Origin: Candidatus Bathyarchaeota archaeon
GTDB lineage: Archaea; Thermoproteota; Bathyarchaeia; Bathyarchaeales; Bathycorpusculaceae
NCBI GenBank assembly: GCA_026014745.1
Contig: JAOZHS010000002.1
Location: 620,001 to 684,000, forward strand
Reading direction: 5' to 3'
DNA: 64,000 nucleotides
Positions 18,340 through 26,675 of the stretch are shown piece after piece. A model generated the notes under the pieces. That model was given only the letters and a program-made list of their open reading frames with translations, was not told the DNA's origin and ran no database searches. Each line of letters opens with the position of its first letter. The first letter of the stretch is position 1. The translations under genes were made by a program, and so were the position numbers.

Positions 18340-18822
18340 ATGGCTCAGAGAGTTGATGAAATCGTATTACGGCTAATTGGGGTAGACCTGATGGATGAAG
18401 TCCTTGAAATGCTAGATAGAACCGCAAAGCGGATTCAAAAAACTGTAGATGATGCAAAAGATGCGAATGTGAAGCATTCGGTAATTTTTGACCAGCTCTT
18501 GTCTTCGACGGATGCCTCTCAGGAACAGAAAATGAGGGCGTTTGTACGTAAAACTGTGGAGTTGGAGCGGTTGGAATGGTTAAATTCTCAGTTGACTTTG
18601 CTGTATTCGCTACAGATTTTCGCCTTCAAAGTCAAAGTGCTCGAAGTCGGAGTGGAAAAAATCAATCAGCAACTCGTCCAGTCAGGTGTTTTGCAGAAAA
18701 GCGGCGAAGTGGAGGACATAAAAAAGAACATCGACGCCCTAAAAATCCTCATCGAAGCCCACTATGAATCGATGAAGGAGATCAATGAAACTCAAAACCA
18801 AAACTTAGCTTACATCAAATAA
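18340..18822 (+). CDS. coiled-coil protein of unknown function
   Basis: 160 residues, helical throughout, with heptad-like hydrophobic spacing in 'LEMLDRTAKRIQKTVDDAK' and in the C-terminal 'GEVEDIKKNIDALKILIEA'. No membrane helix or catalytic motif. An AT-rich TATATATA lies only a few bases before the ATG; if that is the TATA box, the true start would be an internal ATG (MDEVLEML at 18391). Preceded by a hairpin (CTGCCA...TGGCAG) that may terminate the HEAT gene. I do not recognise the family. Confidence 0.65.
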   Translation: MAQRVDEIVLRLIGVDLMDEVLEMLDRTAKRIQKTVDDAKDANVKHSVIFDQLLSSTDASQEQKMRAFVRKTVELERLEWLNSQLTLLYSLQIFAFKVKVLEVGVEKINQQLVQSGVLQKSGEVEDIKKNIDALKILIEAHYESMKEINETQNQNLAYIK

Positions 18823-18852
18823 GCTAACTCATTTTGTTTTTAAATAAGTTAG

Positions 18853-18874
18853 GCGGGGAGCGTGGGGCTCCCGC
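18853..18874 (+). terminator. GC-rich hairpin after the coiled-coil gene
   Basis: GCGGGGAGC pairs with the facing GGCTCCCGC across a three- to four-base loop, 30 bp after the plus-strand stop. No long T run follows immediately, so its termination role is inferred from position. Confidence 0.4.
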
Positions 18875-18902
18875 TTTGCGGTTCTCCCTTCAGATAATAT
18901 AA

Positions 18903-18938
18903 TAAAAAAGAGCAGCCTAAGTGGCTTGTGCCACTAGG
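18903..18938 (-). terminator. hairpin and T-run terminator of the TIM-barrel gene
   Basis: On the minus strand CCTAGTGGC-acaa-GCCACTTAGG forms a stem with one bulge and is followed by CTGCTCTTTTTT, a good terminator layout 25 bp after the 18963 stop codon. Confidence 0.6.
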
Positions 18939-18962
18939 TTTTCTGCGTTATTCTTTTTGGGC

Positions 18963-19883
18963 TTAGAAGAGTTTTTCCCAGCTTGTTACTAAGTCTAGGA
19001 CTTCTTGGCCTGCTTTGCCGCCGTAACTCTTTAGGCGTTCCCGAGTGTCTTTTTCTGCGATTGCTTTCTTTTGGAATTCTTGCATTTGGGCTGCTTTGTC
19101 GGTGAGGTATAGTAAACCGTCAGCGCCCGCGCGTGCCATACGGACTGATACGGTGAGGAGTTCGCTTGGTGTTGGGGTTTCTTTGGGGTCGTCGCCGGGG
19201 CCGATGACGTATAGTGCAATGTTTAGCTTTACGTCTTTGAAGAGTTTCTTGAAGTTACGTGTGAGCATTTCCCAGTACCAGGGTGTAGCGTAGTTCTTGC
19301 TGAACATGACGACGAACATTTCAGTTGTGAGTGGTAGCAAGTCGTCGAACCAGACGCCGAAACGTTCATAGTTGGTAACAGGGTCTGGTAGGATGCCGAT
19401 GTAGAGTGGTTTTTTGGCTTTGTTGATTACGCGGTCGCTTGTTGCTGCCATGTAGTCGCTGACTTCTTTGCGTCTCCATTCATACCATGAGAGACCACTT
19501 TTTGCGTGGAGTTCTTTACAGCGTGGGCAGATGCAGTGGTGGTGTTCTGCAAAGTGAATGCTGTTTAGCCAGACACCTTGACTTTTGCGTGCTACGTCTT
19601 CCATGTAGTCTAGTTGTTCTGCTCTGTGTTCGGGTTGTGTTTGGCAGAGTACTTCCCAGCGTACGTTGAAGTTGTCGTTGGTTCTCCATGCGGGGCCTAG
19701 GTCTGATTGGCTAATCCAGTCAGGGTGTAGGCGTGCAGCTACGTTGTCACCGAAAATTGCGACGTTGCTGTACATATCAGCTTTGGGGGGTAATCGTCTT
19801 CCGACTTCAGGCTTAGTGCGGAAAAGGTCAAAGTCAAAGCCAGGAACTTTCTTAGCTTCAAACATGTATGTGCCGAATTTCAA
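18963..19883 (-). CDS. glycoside hydrolase-like TIM-barrel protein
   Basis: 306 residues without signal peptide. The chain resembles the N-terminal TIM-barrel half of uncharacterised glycoside-hydrolase-like proteins: a long 'GVWLNSIHFAEHHHCICPRCKELHAKSG' segment (about 117-143) places His residues next to a CPRC metal or structural pair, as in proteins that follow 'CxC..C' after a barrel strand, and later 'ARAGADGLLYLTDKAA' looks like a barrel strand. A catalytic acid pair cannot be assigned, so the activity is uncertain. TATA (TTTATAA, about 45 bp upstream on the minus strand) and an AGGT site precede the ATG. It is divergent from the P-type ATPase gene. Confidence 0.6.
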   Translation of the reverse strand: MKFGTYMFEAKKVPGFDFDLFRTKPEVGRRLPPKADMYSNVAIFGDNVAARLHPDWISQSDLGPAWRTNDNFNVRWEVLCQTQPEHRAEQLDYMEDVARKSQGVWLNSIHFAEHHHCICPRCKELHAKSGLSWYEWRRKEVSDYMAATSDRVINKAKKPLYIGILPDPVTNYERFGVWFDDLLPLTTEMFVVMFSKNYATPWYWEMLTRNFKKLFKDVKLNIALYVIGPGDDPKETPTPSELLTVSVRMARAGADGLLYLTDKAAQMQEFQKKAIAEKDTRERLKSYGGKAGQEVLDLVTSWEKLF

Positions 19884-20235
19884 TTTGATTCTACCTTTTT
19901 AGAACAGAAAACGTGCGGCGCGGTTATAAAGTTTTGCGTAAAACCCCTCACCATAGGTTTCAAAAAACAAATTGCACACCCAAGGTTGCGTACAATAGCA
20001 AAAAGGCGCAAATTAAGTGTTAAGAGCCGTTTCTGAAGCCACACGCCAATCACAAAGTCAACAAATAAAACAATAATCACACAGCTTTGCCTGCTCACAT
20101 CAGTTGCAACAGAAAACCCAAAAACCTAAACAGGCTCAAGCAAAAATTCTGCAAGTTATCTGCACAATCTTTTTAGGGCATGTGACTCCGCAAGTTTATA
20201 ACCCCAACACAAAGAAAACTATAGACGGTACTACC
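19884..20235. promoter_or_regulatory. 352-bp divergent intergenic region with two TATA boxes
   Basis: TTTATAA near 19924-19930 (minus strand) serves the TIM-barrel gene, and TTTATA at 20195-20200 serves the ATPase, about 35 bp before the ATG at 20236. No other structure or coding frame was convincing here; the ATPase frame is open back to 20104 but that stretch lies upstream of its own TATA box. Confidence 0.5.
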
Positions 20236-22881
20236 ATGAGTCAAATGCACTCCAAACAGCCCCAACAAGCCACAGAAGAATTAGGCGTAAATCCGCAGCG
20301 TGGCTTAAGCAGTCAACAGGCAGCGCAACGACTCAGCCAGTATGGCAAAAACAGTTTGGTGCAGCCACGCGAAATCCGCTTCCTATCAATTCTGCGAGAA
20401 GAAATCACCGAACCCATGATTCTGCTGCTCTTAGCCATAGGCGTCTTATACAGCGTTTTGGGGTTCCTTGCAAACACAGGGTTCACTGATGCAGCAACCA
20501 TCATAGTCATCATAATAGTCCTTGTCCTAGCCGAGGTCTGGAATGAATACCGCGCCAAACGCTCCGTCAACGCATTACGGCAGTTAGCGCCTCCAACCGC
20601 GTTGGTTTTGCGGGATGGGCAACCCGTAGAGGTGGAGACTGCGGTGTTGGTTCCCGGAGATGTGCTTCTGCTTAAAGTGGGGCAACGGATTGCAGCTGAT
20701 GCACGGCTTTTAGAAGCGTATGGATTAGAAATCGACGAGTCCTCGTTAACTGGTGAGTCGTTTGCAGCTCAAAAAGACGCCAAGGCCGTGTTACCAGCAG
20801 AGACGCCAATCATAGACCAAACGAACATGCTTTTTACGGGAACGGTGATTACGCGGGGCAGCGGAAGAGCCCTCGTTACAGCCACGGGCGTACGGACAGA
20901 GTTGGGTAGAATTTCAGGCATAACCCAAGCCGCCAAAGAACCCAAAACCGAACTGCAATTGGCGATGAAACAGCTTTCCAAGACGCTGGTTTGGGTGGCG
21001 CTGTTCTTTAGCATCTTAATCCCGATTCTCAGTTATGTTCGGGGGTTGCAGCCGGGTCCAGCCGAAGCTGTTCTATATGGGCTGTCATTGGCATTTGTGG
21101 TTATCCCCGAAGAGTTGCCCATTATCATCACTATGGTTTTGGGTGTGGGCAGCTACGCGTTGTCTCGTCGAGGCGCCATTGTTAAGCGGCTACGGGCAGC
21201 GGAAACTTTGGGCAACGTAACTGTTATAGCAACCGACAAAACAGGCACCATCACCGAAAACAAGATGCGCCTTGAACATCTCTACTTCGACGGCGCTGTC
21301 ACCGCCTCAGTCAAGTTTGGACCTAACGAGAAATCAGCTCTACGAACGGCACTTCTTGCTAGCGATGCTCCGCGTAACTATAGCGATAAAGCCTTCATAG
21401 GCAACCCGATGGCACAGGCGATTCTTGAACGGCTAAAGCAAGAAAACCTCACAATCGCTGAACTCTCCGAGGGCTGGGTACTCAAGAACGAGTTAAGTTT
21501 TGATGTTAACCGCAAAGTTGCAAGCTACATCTACCAGTACGGAAACGCTCAGGTTGTTCTCTCGAGTGGGGCTCCTGAGAGAATCTTGGCGAATGCCAGT
21601 CGCATCTTGCTTCGAGGAGAGGAAACCGCAATTTCCGACGAGATAAGACAGGAAGCCACTCGGGTGATTGTGGAGATGGCAAAAAGCGGAGAGCGGCTGC
21701 TTGCGTTTGGCTACCACCGACTACCGGCGAATGATGAAGCTGGAGTCAATCTTGAAGGGAACATAGTATTTGTGGGGGTTGCAGGCTTCATTGACCCGCC
21801 ACGAAGAGAAGTCCGCGGCGCCATCTTGAGCTGTCAACAGGCAGGCATCAAAGTCATCATGATAACAGGCGACCACCCCCAAACCGCCAAAACCATCGCG
21901 GGACAAGTCAGCATCCCAAACAGCCGCGTCTTAACTGGCAGCGACATATCAAACATGCCCGACAGCGAACTAAAAGCGGCGCTGCGGAGCACTTTTGTGT
22001 TTGCACGGGCAACTCCAGAGGATAAGTTGCGGTTGGTGCGGTTGCTCAAAGAGAACGGAGAAACCGTGGCAGTGACTGGAGATGGCATCAACGACGCCCC
22101 AGCGCTAAAGGAAGCCCACATCGGCATCGCCATGGGGTTGCGGGGCACTGACGTAGCTAAAGAAGCCGCAGACATGATTTTGACCGATGACAACTTTGCC
22201 ACCATAGAAAACGCTGTCAAAGAAGGCCGCCGACTCTACAGCAACCTCCGCAAAGGCGTCCGATACTACCTCGCCTGCAAAGTTGCTTTAGTCAGCATCT
22301 TCCTTATCCCAATAATCTTGGGCATTCCGTTGCCGTTTGCACCTATCCAAATTATCGTGTTAGAGTTGTTTATGGATTTGGCGGCGTCTGCCACGTTTGT
22401 CGCTGAACCCCAAGAAGCAGGCGCTATGAAGAAGCCGCCCATCAGCGCCAGAGAACGCTTCATCAATAAGCAACTGCTAAGAACGCTGTTTTTGGGCGCT
22501 ATTAGCCTCTTTGTAGCCGTGACAGTCACCTACCTTGTAGCGTGGTACACTGCCTCCGCCACGATGACCCCTGCCGACGCGGAAACCTATGCTCGAACCG
22601 TTGCATTTGCCACATGGATGTTTGGCCACATTTTCTTAGCTTTCAACTTCCGCTCTGAACAAGAACCCCTACTCAAAGAAGGCTTACTATCCAACAAGGT
22701 AATGCTACTCTGGGCGTTGCTGGTGTTTGCGGTTTTGGTGGCAGGCACCACTTTAGCGCCACTACAGGCAGCATTGCAGATTACGAGTTTGCAGGCGCTG
22801 GATTGGGTACTGGTGGTGGGGGTTGCGTTTGTTTCGACGTTTTGGATGGAAGCAGCTAAGTTGCTTGGCAAAAGGCTCTAA
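20236..22881 (+). CDS. P-type cation-transporting ATPase (Ca2+/H+ pump family)
   Basis: About 881 residues from the ATG at 20236; the open frame starts at 20104, but the TATA box at 20195 and homology beginning with 'ATEELGVNPQRGLSSQQAAQRL' support the shorter form. Cation_ATPase_N domain, actuator loop TGES (about 168), membrane motif 'VIPEELPIIITM' (PEELP, where SERCA-type pumps have PEGLP), phosphorylation site DKTGT (about 333), 'MITGDHP' and hinge 'TGDGINDAP' (about 614). About ten membrane helices. It couples ATP hydrolysis to cation export across the cytoplasmic membrane. The ion cannot be fixed from sequence; the type II layout suggests Ca2+ or a monovalent cation. Confidence 0.93.
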   Translation: MSQMHSKQPQQATEELGVNPQRGLSSQQAAQRLSQYGKNSLVQPREIRFLSILREEITEPMILLLLAIGVLYSVLGFLANTGFTDAATIIVIIIVLVLAEVWNEYRAKRSVNALRQLAPPTALVLRDGQPVEVETAVLVPGDVLLLKVGQRIAADARLLEAYGLEIDESSLTGESFAAQKDAKAVLPAETPIIDQTNMLFTGTVITRGSGRALVTATGVRTELGRISGITQAAKEPKTELQLAMKQLSKTLVWVALFFSILIPILSYVRGLQPGPAEAVLYGLSLAFVVIPEELPIIITMVLGVGSYALSRRGAIVKRLRAAETLGNVTVIATDKTGTITENKMRLEHLYFDGAVTASVKFGPNEKSALRTALLASDAPRNYSDKAFIGNPMAQAILERLKQENLTIAELSEGWVLKNELSFDVNRKVASYIYQYGNAQVVLSSGAPERILANASRILLRGEETAISDEIRQEATRVIVEMAKSGERLLAFGYHRLPANDEAGVNLEGNIVFVGVAGFIDPPRREVRGAILSCQQAGIKVIMITGDHPQTAKTIAGQVSIPNSRVLTGSDISNMPDSELKAALRSTFVFARATPEDKLRLVRLLKENGETVAVTGDGINDAPALKEAHIGIAMGLRGTDVAKEAADMILTDDNFATIENAVKEGRRLYSNLRKGVRYYLACKVALVSIFLIPIILGIPLPFAPIQIIVLELFMDLAASATFVAEPQEAGAMKKPPISARERFINKQLLRTLFLGAISLFVAVTVTYLVAWYTASATMTPADAETYARTVAFATWMFGHIFLAFNFRSEQEPLLKEGLLSNKVMLLWALLVFAVLVAGTTLAPLQAALQITSLQALDWVLVVGVAFVSTFWMEAAKLLGKRL

Positions 22882-22986
22882 CCGTCCACTTTTTTATCTG
22901 CATAGAAACATTTTGGGTTGATTTTGGTTAATTTTATTAGCTAACCCATCGTAAAGGGAGAGCTAACTCGGTGGGGAAATACTGGA

Positions 22987-24048
22987 ATGGAGGGGAACAA
23001 TGGGGTTGGTTATTCTCCAGACTTAATTCGCACAATAGCCATATTCCTAGTTGTTCTGGTGCACTGCTGTGGATTCCCCTATTTCATCGACTCAGACACA
23101 ATCACTCCTCAGGTTGTTCTGGGGTGGTTCACATCGGATGTTTACGGCGCATTTGGCTACTTGGGTGTGCCCCTCTTTGTCATGCTATCAGGTGCATTGC
23201 TGCTTGAACCCACCAAAGCCGATGAACCGCTGGGTGTGTTCTTTAAGAAACGGTTTAACCGCATTGCATTTCCCATGATTTTTTGGAGCATTATCTACTT
23301 TATCTGGAGCTACTACATACACGGCAAACAATTATCGCTGTTCAACATTGCCCAAGGCGTAATCGGGGGAACCTACGATCACCTATGGTTTTTGTATCTG
23401 CTAATCGGACTCTACGCAGTAACACCCATACTCCGCGTGTTAGTCAAACATTTAGACCGAAAAAAATTCACCCTGCTACTTAGCCTGTGGTTCGTCGGCA
23501 CCGTCATAACCCCGATAATCCACACCTTCACAACCCTTAGCTTCAATCCACTCATGTTTATTTTCATGGATTGGGTCGGCTACTTCCTGCTAGGCACTTA
23601 TCTGGCGAAAAACAAAATCCGCTCAGGAATACTCTACGCCGCCTTCATTTTTGGATTATTAACAGCAATTATAGGCGACTGGCTCGTAACCGCCACGTTA
23701 GGCCACACCTACACAGGCTACTTCCATGGCTACTTAAGCTTCAACATGATAATCGCCTCCGCCGCCCTCTTCGCCCTACTAATCGCCATTCCACCCAGCC
23801 GCGCAGAAAGCCGTTTTGGCAGCGTTAACCGCGTGATTCACTGGATAGGGCACAATACGCTGGCGATTTACTTGCTGCACATGATTGTTCTTGAAACTCT
23901 TGCGATAGGGCTCTTGGGCTTCACCATACCCTACATAGATAACCCCATCATACGCATCCCCACCATGGCAGCGATAGTGTTTGTGATTACAGCAGCCATA
24001 ATTTATCCCCTCTCAAAAATCCCCTACCTCAAACGATTAATCGGCTAA
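22987..24048 (+). CDS. acyltransferase 3 family membrane protein
   Basis: 353 residues with about ten hydrophobic helices. The family signature is clear: 'LIRTIAIFLVVLVHC' near the N-terminus with the catalytic-type His in the first helix, 'LGVPLFVMLSGALLL' in the second, and basic 'KKRFNRIAFPMIFW' after it. Near the C-terminus 'GHNTLAIYLLHMIVLETLA' is the usual last conserved helix. Such enzymes O-acylate glycans or other envelope sugars on the membrane. A Shine-Dalgarno GGTGGGG lies about 9 bases before the ATG. Probably part of cell-surface modification; the substrate is unknown. About 100 bp downstream of the ATPase gene in the same direction. Confidence 0.88.
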   Translation: MEGNNGVGYSPDLIRTIAIFLVVLVHCCGFPYFIDSDTITPQVVLGWFTSDVYGAFGYLGVPLFVMLSGALLLEPTKADEPLGVFFKKRFNRIAFPMIFWSIIYFIWSYYIHGKQLSLFNIAQGVIGGTYDHLWFLYLLIGLYAVTPILRVLVKHLDRKKFTLLLSLWFVGTVITPIIHTFTTLSFNPLMFIFMDWVGYFLLGTYLAKNKIRSGILYAAFIFGLLTAIIGDWLVTATLGHTYTGYFHGYLSFNMIIASAALFALLIAIPPSRAESRFGSVNRVIHWIGHNTLAIYLLHMIVLETLAIGLLGFTIPYIDNPIIRIPTMAAIVFVITAAIIYPLSKIPYLKRLIG

Positions 24049-24141
24049 TCAACCCGTAGAGCCTTTGCAAAAATCAGGCGGGAAAGCACGCAACTTTTTA
24101 ACCCAAACCACTACATCAAGAGGTTGGAAGAGGGAAAAGGT

Positions 24142-24552
24142 GTGCCCATAAAATATTATGACGCCCCAGAAATCAAAAAACAAGTAGACCAACTAGCGCA
24201 AGAATGCGAGTTCTATCATGTGGTGCCCCAGTTTGTGTTCTGCGTCCGCAGCAGAGGCAGCAAAGCGCGTCGCACCATCGCCCGCATCCATGGGCTGGGC
24301 AAAATCTGGCAAGGCGTCCTCAACTTACCGCCATCTTACACCATCGAGGTCATCTCCGAGATTTTTGACAAGATGTCGCCTGAAGATAAAGAAAGAACGC
24401 TCATCCATGAACTCATGCACATCCCCGGCGGCTTTAGCGGAGGCTTTCGACCCCACAAGGGATATGTGGAACGCAAGAACGTTGAGGCAGTTTACAAGAA
24501 ACTGTTAAGTGACCGTGTGGCGCGGCGTCAAAAACAGCTTTTTCCCCGATGA
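24142..24552 (+). CDS. putative zinc metallopeptidase (COG4900/phage-metallopeptidase type)
   Basis: About 136 residues. 'LIHELMHIPGGFSGGFRPH' contains the HExxH zinc motif with a third His 13 residues further, the typical small-metallopeptidase geometry. Upstream, 'FVFCVRSRGSKARRTIARI' resembles the substrate-binding region of uncharacterised archaeal metallopeptidases. The start is uncertain: I prefer GTG at 24142 because an AGGG-rich site precedes it, whereas TTG at 24124 sits directly behind its own possible ribosome site. Cytosolic, no signal peptide. It lies 98 bp before topoisomerase IB on the same strand. Confidence 0.75.
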   Translation: MPIKYYDAPEIKKQVDQLAQECEFYHVVPQFVFCVRSRGSKARRTIARIHGLGKIWQGVLNLPPSYTIEVISEIFDKMSPEDKERTLIHELMHIPGGFSGGFRPHKGYVERKNVEAVYKKLLSDRVARRQKQLFPR

Positions 24553-24650
24553 AAGACGCATGTTTTGGTGAAGGTTTTTAAGCCTCAAAGAAGCCAATTG
24601 GAAAGCCAAAGAATACCTAACGAAAAATTAAAAAACCCTCTATGTTATAG

Positions 24651-26363
24651 TTGGACAGACTAAAGAAACTTTGCCGCAACAAGGTGTCTCATTTGAAGCA
24701 TGTTATGAAGAGTTTAAAGCACAATGGCATATACGTGCCCCCATACGACTCCAAAGGCTTCACCGTAAAAATCCAAGGGCAAACCTTCAAGCTTACAGAA
24801 AAAACCGAGCCTATGGCGATGGCGTGGACACGCAGAATCCTCTCCACCACCATAGCGCCACCAGACAAAGTGTTCAAACTGAATTTTATGCGGGAATTTC
24901 TCGGCAAACTCAAAGAAGAAAACCCCCAAGCCACCATACTTGAGGGCTTTACCAACAAATATCTGGATCAAATCGAGAATTCTCCAGACCCCCAAAACGA
25001 CGGCGGCAAACCGTTAGCGTTAGATATCGATTTTAGCCAAGTAACCCGCTATGTCGAAGCCGATAAAGCTGCTAAACTTGCTGTAAGCAAAGAGGAGAAG
25101 AAAAAGCAGGCGGAAGAACGCAAAGAGGCACGGCAAAAACTCCGAGACCACTTCGGCTACGCAGAGGTGGATGGGCAACGTCTCGAGGTGGCAAACTGGA
25201 CCGCCGAACCCAGCTGCTTATTTGCGGGACGCGGTGATCATCCGCAGCGGGGCAAATGGAAAGAAGGCCCCAGCCAAGAAGACATTACACTTAACCTTTC
25301 ACCAAACACCCCCAACCCAGAGGGATGGAAAGGCAAAGTCACCTGGGAACCCAACAAGATGTATGTCGCCAAATGGATCGATAAACTCACAGGCAAAGTC
25401 AAATACGTCTGGTTCAGCGACACCGCATTTCTAAAGCAGAACCGTGAGATGGAGAAATTCAAAAAAGCCGAAAACCTAGGCAAACAAATCGGTCAAGTTG
25501 AAAAACACATCCTAAAAAACCTTGAAGCTAAAGAATTGGAACGCCGAAAAGTAGCCACAGTTGCTTGGCTTATCTTCGCGGTGAACATGAGGGTTGGCGA
25601 CGAAAAGGACCCTGACGAAGCCGACACTGTAGGCGCCATCACCCTGCGTGATGAGCACATTAGCATCGAAGGCGACCAAGTTACCTTTGACTTCTTAGGC
25701 AAAGACAGCGTCCGATGGGTAAAAACCATCCAGGCCCCCGCCGCCGTCGTCAAGAACCTTGCTGCTTTCAAGAAGGACAAATCAGTCCAGTACCTCTTTG
25801 AAGGCATCGACAGCAAAAAAGTCAGCCGCTTCCTCTCCGAGAAAGTGCCTAAGCTCACCGCTAAGGTGTTTCGTACCTGGAAATGCACTAAAACCCTAAA
25901 AGAAGAACTGGACAAAAGCAGGGTAACCAAAGCTGACCCTGACTACAAAAAAACCTACGCGGCGAAAATGGCTAACTTCAAAGTCGCCGAAGTCGCTAAC
26001 CACAAACGCAAAATCCCGCCCACCTTTGACCAACGTGTCGCAGAAAAAGAAGCCAACCTCAAAGAGCTCCAAGTTCAGCTGAAAACCAAAAAGGCAGAGG
26101 GCAAAAAAGTCGAGTCCATAGAAGCGCGTATTGAACGGGCTAAACTTGACATCGAACTCACCAAGCTCACCCGCGAATACAATCTGGGCACCTCGCTAAA
26201 AAGCTACATTGACCCCACAGCATATGTGAAGTGGGCTAAGAAAGTCAAGTTTGACATCGAAAAATTCTACCCTAAAACGCTACGCAGCAAGTTTAGCTGG
26301 GCGTTGCAACAGAAACGCAAAACCGAAGAATCCTGCCCCGAGTCCGAGTGCATCACCCCATGA
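24651..26363 (+). CDS. DNA topoisomerase IB, eukaryote-like
   Basis: 570 residues. The N-terminal part matches the eukaryotic topoisomerase I core: 'SLKHNGIYVPPYDSKGF' corresponds to the LEHNGPYFAPPYEPL element of human TOP1. The C-terminal catalytic domain has 'VAWLIFAVNMRVGDEKDPDEAD' with the catalytic-type Arg, 'DFLGKDSVRW', 'FRTWKCTKTL' and 'VANHKRKIPP' with the conserved His-Lys-Arg. 'LGTSLKSYIDP' supplies the nucleophilic tyrosine, residue about 519 (TOP1: LGTSKLNYLDP). A linker of charged coiled coil precedes it. The enzyme relaxes supercoils through a 3'-phosphotyrosine. The start is TTG (24651), with later GTG/ATG options. This type is known from Thaumarchaeota and relatives, supporting the TACK assignment. 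Confidence 0.95.
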   Translation: MDRLKKLCRNKVSHLKHVMKSLKHNGIYVPPYDSKGFTVKIQGQTFKLTEKTEPMAMAWTRRILSTTIAPPDKVFKLNFMREFLGKLKEENPQATILEGFTNKYLDQIENSPDPQNDGGKPLALDIDFSQVTRYVEADKAAKLAVSKEEKKKQAEERKEARQKLRDHFGYAEVDGQRLEVANWTAEPSCLFAGRGDHPQRGKWKEGPSQEDITLNLSPNTPNPEGWKGKVTWEPNKMYVAKWIDKLTGKVKYVWFSDTAFLKQNREMEKFKKAENLGKQIGQVEKHILKNLEAKELERRKVATVAWLIFAVNMRVGDEKDPDEADTVGAITLRDEHISIEGDQVTFDFLGKDSVRWVKTIQAPAAVVKNLAAFKKDKSVQYLFEGIDSKKVSRFLSEKVPKLTAKVFRTWKCTKTLKEELDKSRVTKADPDYKKTYAAKMANFKVAEVANHKRKIPPTFDQRVAEKEANLKELQVQLKTKKAEGKKVESIEARIERAKLDIELTKLTREYNLGTSLKSYIDPTAYVKWAKKVKFDIEKFYPKTLRSKFSWALQQKRKTEESCPESECITP

Positions 26364-26641
26364 GCATCAAGGAGACCCAAGAAGGCGTCCTCCTCACAAT
26401 CTACGTGAAACCCAACAGCCCCAAATTCAAACTTGAACGAGACGGAGACGAATTCGTCGTTTACGCTACCGAGGAACCCCAGAAGGGCAAAGTTAACAAA
26501 GAAATCCTCAAAGAAACCAGCAAACTACTGGGCACCGCTGTGGAGCTTGTTTCGGGTGCGACATCGAGGCAAAAAGTGCTTTTAATCCGCGGCAAAGACA
26601 AAACAGCTCTAGAAGCCGCGTTAAGTAAACGGTTAATTTAG
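26360..26641 (+). CDS. DUF167/YggU family protein
   Basis: 93 residues from the ATG at 26360, which overlaps the topoisomerase stop as ATGA, a sign of translational coupling. 'LTIYVKPNSPKFKLERDGDEF', 'PQKGKVNKEILKETSKLLG' and 'GATSRQKVLLIRG' are the three hallmark stretches of the DUF167 (YggU) family. Its function is unknown in all domains. The longer frame from 26348 is not preferred. Co-expression with topoisomerase IB is likely. Confidence 0.9.
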   Translation: MSIKETQEGVLLTIYVKPNSPKFKLERDGDEFVVYATEEPQKGKVNKEILKETSKLLGTAVELVSGATSRQKVLLIRGKDKTALEAALSKRLI

Positions 26642-26675
26642 TAAAATTCTTAAGTTCTAAAAGCTGAAGGGCTTT

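Noticed and set aside
20104-20235. Extra 44 N-terminal codons of the P-type ATPase
   Set aside because: A TATA box lies inside this stretch (20195-20200) and the added residues have no family similarity.
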